NCBI RefSeq assembly: GCF_008831285.2
Contig: NC_045143.1
Coordinates: 24,370,302-24,434,301 of the forward strand
DNA: 64,000 nucleotides
From: Nymphaea colorata
Taxonomy: Eukaryota; Streptophyta; Magnoliopsida; Nymphaeales; Nymphaeaceae
Reading direction: 5' to 3'
Under the pieces are notes generated by a model. The model had not been told where the DNA came from and searched no databases. It saw only the letters and a list, made by a program, of their open reading frames with translations. Positions 50,071-62,326 of the stretch are shown here, in pieces (the stretch's first letter is position 1; every line of letters starts with the position of its first letter). The translations under genes and the position numbers were made by a program.

Positions 50071-52920
50071 GTTGTTCTTATGGTTACATGGTGCTTTTAT
50101 TTTACTTTCTTTCTTTTTTGTACCAGCCGTCCTTCTTTCTGCTGCAAATCCTCTGTCGCCATTCTATTGCATCCAGTTTCCGTGTACAGGGGGCTGCACG
50201 ATTCCAATGGTCGTGCGTCGAGTTGTACTACTTCTAAGCTGTTTGGGTTTCCGAACTGTCCTTTGGCTTTACCCTAAGTGGGGGCAGGGAAACCTTTTTT
50301 TGATTAGGAGAAAGTGCTTTTGGGGTTCCGAATAAGAATTCACTTGTCGATAAAGGAAGAGAACATGAGAGATTTAATGGACGAACAGTGAATGTAACTT
50401 ATTTGCTTGATGTGTTACATTCTTCGCTGAGAGGTGCCTATTATAAGGCTCTGAGCCCTGAGGATACCAAAGGTGTCTCTGGTTCTCTAATTTTTAATTC
50501 TCTTGATTTCGTGAGCACTACGCGTTATGATGCGTCTTTTTGGTTGGATCCATCCTGCAATGTATTTGATACAATATAGTGGACTTCTTAATATCTTGAA
50601 GAAGGATTGCAAGAATACACAGGTAGTTTTGAGTTTGCTGGCCCCTTGGATTTGTAGTATTAAGTATACTACTCCTTCAACCACTTTCACGAATCGCATT
50701 TTCTAGAAAATCTAGTGAAATCTTAAAAATCCTTTTTCCCCTCACGAACGTACTAGCGTACACATTATGTGCAAAATGAAAGAAATAAAAAATAAAAAGT
50801 ATAATGCATGAATGTGCACGTATGGTTATGTACCTACGAGTTACACAAACATGTATACTTGCATGAAGGTTCTCAAACCCAATAACTTTTCAATTTCATA
50901 AACAATTAAGTAATTTTATTCTTTTAGAATAATCAGCTTAAAGAAATAAAAAGTAAAAAGTATAATGCATGAATGTGCACGTATGGTTATGTACCTACGA
51001 GTTACACAAACATGTATACTTGCATGAAGGTTCTCAAACCCAATAACTTTTCAATTTCATAAACAATTAAGTAATTTTATTCTTTTAGAATAATCAGCTT
51101 ATTCTTCAATGCACGGAAGCTCTACTCAAGAGCATCTATCCTCTCAAGTTTTACTCCCTTCCATAGTGACTTAGTCATGGGCAGAGCTATTTGTGAGAAC
51201 CCTTAGATGAATCTCTTGTAGGGTGTGGTTGATAGCCTCAGATGTAAGATCTAAGGCTGATCTGCTGTGAGAAAAAAAGGATTAGAGATCCTCATTTTAT
51301 AGCCAAAACATCAGATCTGACATCAGATGGGAGGAGGGTTTGATCTTAAATCCATGGATCTGAAATTGTCAATGATCTCAAATCACCTCGCATCTCAGAT
51401 CTGGTGCTATCAAATGCCCTGTAATGTCGTACAAGACCTAAGAGGCTGTTACCTCGGTAGGTGTAGTAGGTGTCTTCCATCATTGAACTACTTCTACCTA
51501 GACTAGAGCGACTGAAACACCTTGGCCAGAGATAATATGCCCCAAAAAGCTGATTTCTTCAAGCTAGACCTCACACTTGGTGAACTTGGCATACTATTTG
51601 TGTTACCTGAAAGTGCGTAGCACTATCTGCAGATGTCTTGCATGCACTAAATGATTAGATGAGTAAATCAGCTTGTCATCAAAAAACACAATTACAAACT
51701 GATCTAAATAGTCCTTCACAGCTGGTGCATTGAATAAAATTGCTTAGTTGTTTATGAAGTTGAAAGGTTACTGGGTTTGAGAACCTCCATGACTAGTTGA
51801 GCATATGGTTCATGTACAACTTTATTTCTTTTTTATGGTGCTTTACTTATGTCTACGTGCATATATACATGTTTGTGTAACTTGTAGGTATATAACCATA
51901 TGTGCACTGCCGGATGCCAGATGTTGCCAGATGGCTTGAAATTTGTCACTAAAATAAAAAGTCATTACTCTGGGATTTTATGACGATGGTTTATTGTTGC
52001 TTTAGTGATGGTTTATACGTAGTCCTTTTAGTAATGAATTAAAATTTAGCTATTCAACATTTGACAACAGACTATATATATTATATATATATATATAGAC
52101 AGACAAATACAAACAAGATGAGACTGGATTTTCAATTCCATTTTCTTCCTTCGGATTGGTGGAGAGGAGGGCTCCATAAAGGTACAATGAAAAAGAAGAA
52201 GAGAGAAAAGTATGACAGAGAAGAGAGAGAAACAAGGGTGTGAAAAACCAGTCCAAAATGGGACTATGTGACTGCATTCCCCATATATGCCAAATGATTT
52301 TAAATCATTTGTTACATTACTTTTGGCACCTTAAATATTGTGTTTCTATACCTCATTGTTGATTTTCTTTTAGTCAACTGACTTAGGCTAATTAACCTCA
52401 ACAAGTGTTGATTAGTGGTTTTTTAGAGCCTTAACCAATCTGTTTCTGTTTCCAATTTTGGCAACTCAGACCACCGAAGACCTTCCAGTGACTGCCAGTA
52501 ACATTCCTGCAAGATTCTTTCTTCTGATTTTTTGTTAATTGTTTCACTCATAGGCTGAATATACTCACCTAAGGGTTTCGTTACAGAGAAAAACCCTTTT
52601 TTTGAGGTTTCTTCTTGCTTTTAGATTTTTAGGTGAGGGTATTGTTTTTCCATTTTTAGCTGTTTAAAATATGAAAACCTTTGTTTCTTTTCTTTCTATT
52701 GTTTTTTATCATTTACATATGAACTTCTACTATGTTGTTTTGCTAAAATCTCATGCATGACATTGACGGCAGATATATGTTCTCTATCCCTCTACCCATA
52801 TTTTTTGAAATTGCTGTTTCTTACCTTCCATACCTGCACCTATGTGACATAGATAGTTTTGAGCCTCCATTGTGTGATGAACGTAATGTATGGGTTCATG
52901 CTTGTATTGAATGAGGACCA

Positions 52921-52978
<58 letters not shown>

Positions 52979-54933
52979 TGTGTGTGTGATCACCATGAAT
53001 TCCTCTGTTGAAGGCATTTATATTTTTCTCCTGATTTTCAAATGGCTGAAGTTTCCACGTTTCTTCCATGACATTGTTGGTAAGAATATGAGAGTTTTAG
53101 TTTTTAACTGCATGCTGTGCTGTTTCTTATTTAAAATTTGAAGCAGTTTCATTTGTGCAATTTCATGATAAGATATAGTTTGTTAGGAATTGTGATTCAG
53201 AATTTGATGTCTGGTATTTCCAATAGATAAATTTTAAAATCTAGTATACTTTCCCAGATCTTGAAATACCAGTGGGAACTGTACTTCTTTAGAACCTTTA
53301 AAAATATAATTTTTCAGAACTCAAGGGGCAAAACAGATGAAGGTAAGTTTCCAGTTACACACCCAACAGGTTCAGGATTCTGGCATAACTTTGTCTTGTT
53401 TGGATGAGAATAACTCAAAGATGCTATTGCATTTGTTACAGATCATTCTTTGTGACTGAGATTCTCACCTGAAAAAGTTTGCTTCCTGGCCATTATAGGT
53501 AGATGTAGAATTTTTAAAATTTGTTCTGGAAAATGGCTTTTTCTGCATCGTGTGTTAGGGACATTAATCTTAGAATTGTTTAGAGTCTCTAGGCAACTAA
53601 AGAAACAAAAGTTGCTTCAATATCCTTTTTATGTATACTGAATTGGCATCACATTCATACTGGCCTGCTCTTCATCTAAGAAAAGAGATGAAACGTTTTC
53701 AGCTTTGCTGCAATTATGCAGTTTGAGCCTTTGAGGTTGAATGAACAGTTTTTTTGCTTTCAAAATTTGATGCAGAAAGAAGGTTGATTCTGATACAGTA
53801 AAGTATTTCTCTGAGATTGGTTCTCTTCTTGAAGGGAGTGAAATGGACTTTGAGCAAATAAGTGCAATCTGTAGTAATGCCCTAGAAGAAACAAGGGGTA
53901 AGGAATTGCAGCTTGCCTCTGATAAGATTCTTAGCCGAGTGGTAGAAAGGCTGCTTGAAAATAGTAGCCTAGGTGAACTATGTGGTTTTCTTCGAAGCTG
54001 TGCCCCACATTTCCCAGACATTGCAGTGGACCAGGCAGGTTCACATGTTGCCGAGACTGCTCTGAAATCTTTGTCTAATTTTCTTCATGATGAAGATTGT
54101 TATTCTGCTGTTGAGCACACATTAGCTAAGGTCTGCCAGGTGTGTAATCTTCACCAGCTATGCTGTACATGACATTGATCTAGTTGCCAAAGAAATCGTC
54201 TTCATAATTGTGACATGTTTGTTTTGTTGGTTCCTTCAGGAGGTTGCTGCAGTTTCTGGGCGCATAATGCTTAGCAGCTATGGCTCACATGTCTTTAGAA
54301 GTCTTCTTTGTGTGTGTAAAGGAACAAAGTTGGATGATTCAGAAAAAATTCATGTGTTAAAGCGCACCTCTAGTCTAGCAGAACGCTTGAGTGTTAAGTC
54401 AGTTCGGTTGGCAGGGAACTATCTCACTCAAGATCGTCAGGGATTTCCTGAATTGTTCAAATGTTTAATAGGAGGAATCTTGGGATATGCAAGAGATAAT
54501 ATTGCAGACCTGCAAGTTAGTAGTTACAGTAGTCTCGTGCTCCAGGTATGATTTTCTAGTGCTGGTAAAATTCATTTCATTTGCAATAACATATTATGCA
54601 CATGTACTCCAACCTGTGCATAGGAACCTGTACCACATAAAGTCCAAATGAAATGCACATTCCTACCAGTAATTTCCCCCTTTCTGGGATAAAAGGGATA
54701 CAATATACTAATGCTGCCTTTTTGAGCTTGCTTTAATAAAGTAAACAACCTTGCTTTTCCCTGTGTCAATAACTGTGTTCAACAAAACGGTTACTTTGCT
54801 GCAGACACAAGTCCGCATTCAGGCCTATTTAAACTGAGTTGATCCATGGACATGGCAGGTGGTCATTTGGATCTAACACAAGAATGAGAAGGAGACTAAA
54901 ATTCCGCTCTTTCAATGCCTGCTCTCCTCCATA

Positions 54934-54984
<51 letters not shown>

Positions 54985-55715
54985 TGTTGGTGTAGTCATG
55001 TTATTGTCAAAGAGAAGATGAGAAGAAGAGGTATGAGAGTTGGAAGCAAGATGGATGAACCTTCCTTCTGAGGTCATTCAGTATAAAAAAAAGAATTAAG
55101 TCTAGATCAGTCAGAATTATCCAAAGCCATACTTGGATGAAGTAAAAAAAAGGTGCATGCTGTACTTGGTTAAAATAGCAGTATCAGGGCCCTGTACAAG
55201 ACTGTACCCATTTCCTAGAATGTCAAAGTGGGCATATTCACTTTTTAAATGAGTTCATGTGACATAGGTATCACAAAATAAATTAGCTAGCAAGGGTGAG
55301 CCATTCTCTCAATGAAAACCAAAATAATTCACTTTCTTATATTAGATTATTATTTTATTTTCTTCCGTATTTATCCCTGTGAGTGGTTCTATGTCATTTT
55401 AAGATCTATAACATGGTTTTTCATTGCATATTCTCTTGAAGACCATGTTGAAGTTACTAGCAGGAGATGATCAAGAGCTTTTCAATGTAATCCCTATCCT
55501 CCTCGGATGCAATCATTCTAGTGCTGCTAAAGATGAAGAATACCTGGAAACTGCAAAAATCCATGAAATCTTGGTTTTACTTAAAGATACTGCCTTCAGC
55601 CATTTAATGGAGGTAATTTCCATCCTTTAAATTGTATAATAGCCTATGTCATAGGGGTGCCGGTGCGGGATGCGGCAAGTTTCGAAAAAAAATTGGGTGC
55701 GGGTGCAGTGAGAGC

Positions 55716-55749
<34 letters not shown>

Positions 55750-56624
55750 GTTATTTGTTATTTGTTATATAAGTAATTTTATTTGTCTATATTTTTAAAC
55801 TTTTTTTTATCAAGGTTACCTTAATCTCATACAAAATCAAAGTTTTATTAAATAAAATAAGGGGGGAGAAAGAAAAGAGGGAAAAAGAAGAGATAGGAGA
55901 AGGAAAAAAATGAAAAAAAAAAACAAGAGAAAAGAAAAATGGGTGTGGTCAGCAACACCCAATTTGGTTTGACCGAGTCGGGTGCCGTGTTGGGCCGCAC
56001 CTGCACCTGCATCGGTGCGGGTGAGCCACTATAGTTGGCACACCCGTATGACTTAGATGATAGCTTGTCATATAGAACCATGAGGTATGAAAGCATTCTT
56101 TCTGCTCATTTACTTATTAAAAGCATGCTGCCTTCAGCCATTAATGCAGATATTTTTCCATTTCTTTGTGTAATTTTTTTTGTACAATTTGAGATGCAGC
56201 TGTTATAGATACATGCTATGTTGCTAAAGCAGAGCTGAAGGGACAAATACATTCTTCTTTCTTTTCTTGTTAAGACATCTCCCTTGCAATTGTGCTATCG
56301 TTCTGTCATTCTGCTTTTCCTTCCTTTTTGAAAATTGTGATGAACTAAAAGAACTTAACATTGATAAGTGATATGCAGTCTTAATATGCTGCCTAGGTTT
56401 TGGTACATTGAGATATATGGCAATTAAAAGTTATTTGGCATGTAAGCAAATTATTGACAGTTAAGTTTGCATTGTTGCAGGTTATCCTTGAAGTGGCGCC
56501 TGACACTTTATACAATGAAATTTTTCTGAGAGTTTTCAGAGGCTCCTTATTCGAAATATCCTCCCATAACAGTAGCAATTTTGTCAGTCAGGCATTATTG
56601 TCTTCTGTAAGACATGAAGATCAA
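49838..56624 (+). CDS. APUM23: Pumilio-repeat nucleolar protein, NOP9/APUM23 type, 5' part
   Basis: Family members bind RNA through Pumilio repeats and act in the nucleolus on pre-rRNA processing and small-subunit assembly. Exons seen: 49838-50070, 53776-54139, 54240-54545, 55442-55612, 56481-56624; joined in phase they give 406 residues with no stop. The start ATG at 49838 is the first after an in-frame stop at 49805 and opens [15 protein letters not shown], followed by a basic Lys/Arg/Gly-rich stretch. Exon 2 has [13 protein letters not shown] and [13 protein letters not shown], then the repeat-like [16 protein letters not shown]. Exon 3 has [18 protein letters not shown] and QGFPELF. Exon 4 has TAFSHLME, and exon 5 [15 protein letters not shown] and [13 protein letters not shown]. 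All splice sites are GT/AG. The C-terminal half must lie beyond 64,000. Introns are 3705, 100, 896, 868 and over 7376 bp. The orthology call rests on recalled family wording. Confidence 0.92.
50779..51100 (+). repeat. 161-bp tandem duplication
   Basis: Two adjacent copies, 50779-50939 and 50940-51100, that agree almost base for base (AAAGAAATAAAAA... to ...GAATAATCAGCTTA). The near identity points to a recent duplication. Confidence 0.9.
51440..51745 (-). pseudogene. Ty3/Gypsy reverse transcriptase remnant
   Basis: On the minus strand: [33 protein letters not shown], stop, then YAKFTKCEV, stop, [18 protein letters not shown]. This is the RT segment around the active site (FFDD in place of the usual F-I-DD) and the conserved AKFSKCEFW...SFLGHVIS block of Gypsy elements. 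Several stops; nothing else of the element is seen around it. Confidence 0.8.
51768..52075. repeat. inverted copy of 50815-50890 text plus MITE-like piece
   Basis: GGGTTTGAGAACCTCCATG and CATGTTTGTGTAACTTGTAGG are reverse complements of text in the tandem duplication upstream. The following CCGGATGCCAGATGTTGCC...TTCAACATTTGACAACA part resembles the MITE at 10165-10360. Confidence 0.5.
52918..52987. repeat. (CT)n(GT)n microsatellite
   Basis: A run of about 20 bp of CT repeats passes into about 40 bp of GT repeats inside APUM23 intron 1. Confidence 0.9.
53776..54139 (+). CDS. APUM23: APUM23 exon 2
   Basis: 364 nt from GATGCAG to CCAG|GTGTGT. Codes [40 protein letters not shown] and the first Pumilio-like repeat ([19 protein letters not shown]). 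An ATG at 53843 lies inside but is not the start. Confidence 0.92.
54240..54545 (+). CDS. APUM23: APUM23 exon 3
   Basis: 306 nt (102 codons) from CCTTCAG to CTCCAG|GTATGA. Codes [19 protein letters not shown], a second Pumilio-like repeat core, then [28 protein letters not shown] and SSYSSLVLQ. Confidence 0.92.
54546..55441 (+). other. APUM23 intron 3 with (TG)n(AG)n tract
   Basis: No gene. A (TG)n(AG)n microsatellite lies at 54932-54981. The acceptor is TTCTCTTGAAG. Confidence 0.6.
55442..55612 (+). CDS. APUM23: APUM23 exon 4
   Basis: 171 nt (57 codons), TTGAAG to GGAG|GTAATT. Codes [20 protein letters not shown] and, after an acidic loop, [11 protein letters not shown], which continues directly into VILEVAP of the next exon as in the family. 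Confidence 0.9.
55644..56056. mobile_element. non-autonomous hAT-like element in APUM23 intron 4
   Basis: Left end CTATGTCATAGGGGTG and, reverse-complemented, right end CTAAGTCATACGGGTG. Flanks are ATAATAGC (55636-55643) and ATGATAGC (56057-56064), an 8-bp duplication with one change. The interior has GGTGCGGGTGC motifs, an (AT)n run (about 55716-55742) and no coding. The ends resemble those of the elements at 13212 and 43013. Confidence 0.75.
56481..56624 (+). CDS. APUM23: APUM23 exon 5
   Basis: 144 nt (48 codons), TTGTTGCAG to TCAA|GTATGT. Codes [19 protein letters not shown] and [19 protein letters not shown], with the Asn-Phe-Val core typical of a Pumilio repeat. No further exon is found up to 64,000. 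Confidence 0.9.
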
Positions 56625-56717
56625 GTATGTGTTAATAATCTGTTCCTAAGCTGATATTTACGTCTGGTTTCATTGTGCGTGCAGGTTTTTTTTTGAATTT
56701 CAAGATTAAGTAATTTT

Positions 56718-56986
56718 TGTTAGCGTATGGGGATCGGGTCTGTTCCGATCCATTCTCTTTATATCCACACGCCTAAGGATACTAGGCGGTGGCTCTCTTG
56801 TAATATTTTATATTTTTCTGTACAAATCTATTGTAACCTAATTAGGGTTATTGATTAATTAAAAGATTAACGCAGGGCTGTGTTAAGTTGGCTGCTCCCT
56901 TTCCTCCATCGCGCTCTTTCATCCTCTCTTTTCAATATACCTGATTTGCAAAATGGAGAGACGAGTTCTTTGTGAAGATTCTTACA
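56718..56986 (+). repeat. 5' LTR of Copia M2
   Basis: TGTTAGCGTATGG to GATTCTTACA, 269 bp. It has lost five bases from the palindrome present in the other family LTRs, plus four bases near 56870. It is followed by TGGTATCAGAGCCAGG, the primer-binding site. Confidence 0.92.
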
Positions 56987-57231
56987 TGGTATCAGAGCCA
57001 GGTTGCATCGTCCTCCAGTGAGTGATTTTACTTTGATGTGATTAGCCCTAATCTGCCCTAAATTCTTTCTTTTCTAGCATGGTTATCCCTCTTTTCAGTT
57101 TCTGCCCTAAATCTTGCGTGATTTGCCCTAATCGATTTGTCCTAATCGATTTGTCCTAATTGTTTTGCCCTAATTTCTGTCGCTGCCCTAAATCCTGCTC
57201 TTGTGGTCTGCCCTAATCATCTTTATTCAAT

Positions 57232-60200
57232 TATGGATCAGCCGACTCCCTCTCTGTTGAATTCACACCCTTTTCTGTTTATGTCAAGAGTGCTCGAACC
57301 AAGAAGACATTCGTTGAGGGCACTCGCAAAGGAGAGATGTATGTCCTTGAAGAAGCTCCACAGATGTCAAAACCTCACCCTTCCGATTCATGTTTTCCAA
57401 GTCATAGTGAAGTCAATGTCGCAGAGTATAATAAGCCATCCATTTGGCATGGTCGGTTAGCTCATTTTTGTCAATCTTTTGTTCGAAGTTTTGTTGCAGA
57501 CGAGCTCTTAGATAAGTCCAGTCTGAGTTCAGTCAGTGAGTCCAGCATGTGCTCGAGTTGTCATATCTGTAAGAGCCATGTAAGTCCAGTCTGAGTTCAG
57601 TAAGTCCAGTCTGAGTTCAGTCAGTGAGTCCAGCATGTGCTCGAGTTGTCATATCTGTAAGAGCCATGTCCTTCCCTTTCCATTAATAAATAAAAGAGCT
57701 TCAAAGGCTTTTGACACCATATATTCCGATGTTTGGGGGCCTGCTCCGGTTTCTTCTTCTTCAAGGAGTAGATACTATGTCATTTTTGTTGATTCATATT
57801 CTCGATATACTTGGATCCATTTCATGAAACACAAATCAGAAGTTTTTCGCTTATTCACTCAATTTCATGCCTTGGTTTGAAATAAATACTCCAGTAATAT
57901 TGTGCATTTTCAATGTGATGGTGGTGGTGAATTTATTTCTAATGAATTTACTGAGTACTTACTAGATAATGAGATCACTAGACAAATTTCATGTCCGCAT
58001 ACACCTCAGCAAAACGGAATTGCTGAAAGGAAACATAGGCATATTGTTGAAAGTGATGCATGAAATAGACTTACCTATGACATTGTGGACCGAGGCTTTC
58101 CATACGGTTGTCCATGTTATAAACCGATTGCCATTGGCCTTGTTTGATGGAAAATCACCATTTTTTCTCTTACATCAAGAACAGCCACGTTATGAGGAGT
58201 TGCATGTTTTTGGATGTGTGTGCTATATGCATGTTGATGTTTCCTTGCGAAACAAATTTCAAGATCGTGCTGTCTTATGCAGACTTATAGGGTATGCAGA
58301 AAATTACAAGGGTTATAGGTGTTACAACCCTAAAACTGGGCGTGTACATATTTCACAGCATGTTGTCTTTGATGAAAGCAGGTTACAGGATCCCAAGGCT
58401 ACTTCTGTGACACTCAAGGACAAAAATGAAGTTTATGATACTTGGCTTCATGCTGAAATCTTAAGACAAGGGGCAAAAATGTTGACTGAGCACAAGGAGC
58501 AAGTTGTTAATGAGCCCGAGACACCTGTAAGTAGTTCCTTGAGCAGCACTACTTCCTTGGATAGCATGCCTTCATCTTCTCAGCCCAATGAGCCACCTAT
58601 ACATAATCGGTTCTCAGGCCTGGTGTATTTTAGGCGATCAGTTCCTACTGCAGTTCCATGCCAATCACAATGCGTGCGACATCCTATTGATAGATGGGTG
58701 AGCTATAACAATTTTTCTTTGGATTTTCAGTTGTTTATGACAGAAGTCAGCAAAAAGGTGGAACCAAAATTTTATCACCATGCGAGTAAGAAAAAATGTT
58801 GGGTTGAAGCTATGAATGAGGAAATGGCAGCCTTGCATGAATGTCAGACTTGACAGATTGTCCCTCGTCCAGCTGATAAGAATGTTGTGGGATCCAAATG
58901 AGTTTATAAACTGAAATATAAGCCAGATGGTAGCATTGATCGGTATAAAGCACGACTTGTGGCGCGCGGTTTCACTCAACAATATGGGGAAGATTATGAT
59001 GAAACATTTAGTCCAGTCATCAAGATGAGAACAATCTGTGTGATTATTTCTCTTGCAGTCTCGTATGGATGGCCTCTTTATCAGTTAGATATCAAAAATG
59101 CTTTTCTTCATGGATTCTTAAGGAAGAGTATACATGGAGCAACCTCCCGGCTATACTACTCATGATCCTCAAAAATGGGTTTGCAAATTACACAAGTTTC
59201 TATATGGGTTGAAGCAAGCTTCTAGATCATGGTTTGATCGTTTTTCTCATCATATACAAAAAGTTGGTTGTCTCCTAAGCTCTCTCGATCACTCTTTGTT
59301 TATCTATCATACTGGAGAAGCTACCACCTGGTTACTTATCTATGTTGATGATATTGTTATAACTGGGAATTCTTCTTCACATATATCTTATGTTAAAGGT
59401 ATGTTGAAGCAAGAATTCAAGATGAAGGATCTAGGTGAATTACGATATTTTTTGGGTGTTGAACTTGACAGGACGAATGATAGTTTGACTCTTACACAAC
59501 ACAAGTATACCCTTGATGTTTTGGACATGGCAGGTATGACCAATTGCAAACCCATCACTACCCCCAGTGTTCTGAATACTAAATTGACTGCATCTGATGG
59601 AACTGCTGCATATTCCAATCCTATATTCTATCGCAGCATTGTTGGTATGTTACAATACCTTACCTTTACTCGCCCAGACATAGTATATGCTGTAAATCAG
59701 ATCTCTCAGTTTATGCATGCACCTATTGAAGGACATATGGATGCCGCTAAGCGGATCCTACGGTATCTCAAAGCTACTCTTGGAGATGGACTAGTTTACA
59801 CGAAATGTCCCAATGTTTCTCTTGGACATAGCATATATACATATACTGATGCCGACTGGGCAGGCGATCTCGATGATCGACGATCAGTTTCAGGTTTTTG
59901 TCTCTTTCTTGATTCTAATCTCATTTGTTGGAGCAGTAAAAAGCAGCGTGCCGTTGCACGATCTAGCACTGAGGCAGAGTATAGAGCAATGGCTGCCAGG
60001 ACGGCTGAAGCGTCATGGTTACGTCATTTACTTGGAGAGCTCAATCTTCCTATTGTTCGGTCATCATTACTATGTGACAATCAAAGTGCGATAAAAATTG
60101 CTTTCAATCCCATTTTACATAATCACACCAAACATATAGAGATTGATCAACACTTCATTCGTCAGAAGGTTGAAGAAGCCGAGATCTTGCCTACTTATAT

Positions 60201-60321
60201 ATCCACCAGTGAACATATAGCTGATCTTTTTACCAAAGGTCTCACAGGGCAGCATTTTTGGGACTTGAAGAACAAGTTGTGCATGATCAAATCTCATGCA
60301 CAACTTGAGGGGAGCTGTTAG
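57232..60321 (+). pseudogene. Copia M2 Pol with Gag deleted, broken
   Basis: MDQPTPSLLN at 57232 joins almost directly to pre-integrase sequence (KKTFVEGTRKGEMYVL), so Gag and protease are gone. Integrase zinc region HGRLAHF...CSSCHICKSH is followed by an 88-bp tandem duplication (57514-57669) that shifts the frame. The core IYSDVWGPAP, QCDGGGEF and [12 protein letters not shown] remains, with breaks near 57880 and 58040. The linker runs 57969-58853 to a stop. RT starts [15 protein letters not shown], shifts near 59140 and reads on from MEQPPGYT through IYVDDIVITG to RNase H (YTDADWAGD, SSTEAEYRAMA, DNQSAIKIA) and the stop inside the LTR. Needs helper proteins to move. Confidence 0.9.
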
Positions 60322-60593
60322 CGTATGGGGATCGGGTCTGTTCAGACCCGATCCATTCTCTTTATATCCACACGCCTAAGGATACTAGGCTGTGGCTCTC
60401 TTGTAATATTTTATATTTTTCTGTACAAATCTGTTGGAACCTAATTAGGGTTATTGATTAATTAAAAGATTAAGGAACGCAGGGCTGTGTTAAGCCGGCT
60501 GCTCCCTTTCCTCCATCGCCCTCTTTCATCCTCTCTTTTCAATGTACCTGATTTGCAAAACGGAGAGACGAGTTCTTTGTGAAGATTCTTACA
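60316..60593 (+). repeat. 3' LTR of Copia M2
   Basis: 278 bp, TGTTAGCGTATGG to GATTCTTACA, preceded by the purine tract TTGAGGGGAGC. It keeps the complete palindrome GGATCGGGTCTG-TT-CAGACCCGATCC (60329-60354). Confidence 0.93.
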
Positions 60594-60749
60594 ATTTTAT
60601 CTGAACATTTTGTTTGATGTTTGAATATTAGGCACTCCTGTGTCTCTCAAGTTTATTTTGCACATGAACTACTTCTTACATTTGAACAACTTGGGTAGAT
60701 GTATTTTATAGGATTCACTAGTACAATATGTTATTCCTCATTTATAGCC

Positions 60750-61856
60750 TATGTTGTCAAAGCCGCCCCTAGGTGCACCTGGAATAAAAAGGCGACTGAT
60801 TTTTTTTTGTTTTTGGTTTTTTAGTTAACTATTACATAATAAAAAGTTATGTACTTACCGACTGAACTGTCAACTTCTATTCCAAGTAAAACTTGAAAAT
60901 CTGTTCTGTTCTGTTCTAATTGAATGATTACACTTTATAGGTAAAGCCAAAAAATAAAACATGAAAAATTGTTCTTCTGTCCTTGTTTACATGACAGACT
61001 AACAGTACATTTCCAGGTTGTTGACATACGGCCTAGGCTGGACTAGGCACCAGCACACCTAGTCCATGGGAAGGTATATACTTGTGATTTTAATACATAT
61101 ATTATGTACAAAATGTAATAATGTATAAAATATGTACAATCTGAGATAATATATGTTTACATATTGTATATTAATGTGTTATATATGTAGTTTAGTACAA
61201 TCTGAAGCAATTTTTAAAGTGGTTCCACCTGCAGTTGAATCTGTTACAATGTATATTCTATGTACTGATTTGTACAATTTGTTATAATGTACTGGCACCT
61301 AATCCATGCCTAGGCGACAATAGTTACAAATAACGTTTCAGAGTTTTAAATGACAAAGTTTTTCTTGGGTATAATACGACGAGCTTAAAAAAAAGCACGG
61401 TAAATTTTTAAAAATTTAAAAAACTAAAAACGAGGAATTCTTTGGCATTAAAAAAACGTAAAAAAGGAAAACAAGGAAAAAAGCATTAAATTTTCGTTTT
61501 TAACGCGTTTTTTAAAGTTTTAAACGGCAATTTTCTTTATCACGTTTTTTTGCATTTTTGTGACACTGATTATATGTTATATGTACAATCTGTTGTAAAC
61601 TTGTAATGTATATTATATGTACTTGATTTGATACGATTTTTGTCTGAAATGATTCAAATGACAGTCTATAAGGTCCTATAAGAAATGCAAGCATTGTGTC
61701 CAGTATGTAAACAAGAAGGACGTCTTCCTTTGTGTATCAAACTAAGGCATCAGCTAGAACAGAACAGCACACCATAACCATCGCCTAAGTGATGGACTTA
61801 GGCGATGGGTGTGGACTGGCACCTAGTCCATGCCTAGGCGACAACTTAACAACATA
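60750..61856. mobile_element. possible MITE with GTTGTC ends, carrying inner insertions
   Basis: Left end TATGTTGTCAAAGCCGCCCC; right end reverse-complemented TATGTTGTTAAGTTGTCGCC. Inside, GGCACCTA.TCCATGCCTAGGCGACAA occurs twice (about 61290 and 61820) and ACCTAGTCCATG in between, so several related pieces seem to be nested. No clean target duplication. No coding. Confidence 0.45.
61325..61565. repeat. AT-rich CGTTTTT repeat, copy a
   Basis: AAATAACGTTTCAGAGTTTTAAATGACAAAG text matches the reverse complement of 62840-62880. It ends TCACGTTTTTTTGCATTTTTGTGACAC. It is likely inserted in the element around it. Non-coding. Confidence 0.5.
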
Positions 61857-62326
61857 GCTGATAGTCAATTGGAAAGTGTTTGTATAGCTCCTTCCTTTTT
61901 CCTTTAAGGGCATGTCAGTGGAAATTGATTCAAAAGAACCTGATTCATCACACGAGATCTCAAGAAATGAGCTGAACCCCAAATGCTTTCGAAATGAGAA
62001 TCAAATGCGCTAAGGCATGCATCACAAAGCTCAGACAATGCACTTAAGCACTCGAAAACAAAACTAGAAGCTAAGTTCATTGTTTAATAAAAAGGTAAAC
62101 AAAAATCTTAGTTTGCACTAGGAACTAAATCCCTTTACATAGTCCAAGACAAGGAAGGGGGCTAGCTGCTGGCTATTTTGTTATGGTTATAGCTGTTGGG
62201 AGCTAGCCAAAGACTATCTTGAAACAATTAAAAAAGACAAAAGACAAAGAAAATGGAAAATAATATATATGTAAATATTAATCTATATATGTTATTATAT
62301 ATATATTATGTATTTTAAGTTATAGT

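Larger units (their letters stand above)
50071..53775 (+). other. APUM23 intron 1 with repeats and a Gypsy remnant
   Basis: The 3.7-kb intron has no gene. It holds a 161-bp tandem duplication (50779-51100), an inverted partial copy of the same text (51768-51905), a decayed Gypsy RT (51440-51745), a MITE-like piece (51905-52075) and a (CT)n(GT)n tract (52918-52987). The remaining 52,100-53,775 shows nothing else. Confidence 0.6.
56718..60593 (+). mobile_element. Copia element M2, gag-less, in APUM23 intron 5
   Basis: A 3876-bp insertion bounded by LTRs 56718-56986 and 60316-60593 and by the perfect 5-bp direct repeat ATTTT (56713-56717 and 60594-60598). It has a primer site and a polypurine tract, but most of Gag and all of protease are deleted and the pol frame is broken. 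The LTRs differ by about eight substitutions and two small indels by my count, so the insertion is older than that of Copia Y. Same family as M1. Oriented with APUM23. Confidence 0.93.
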
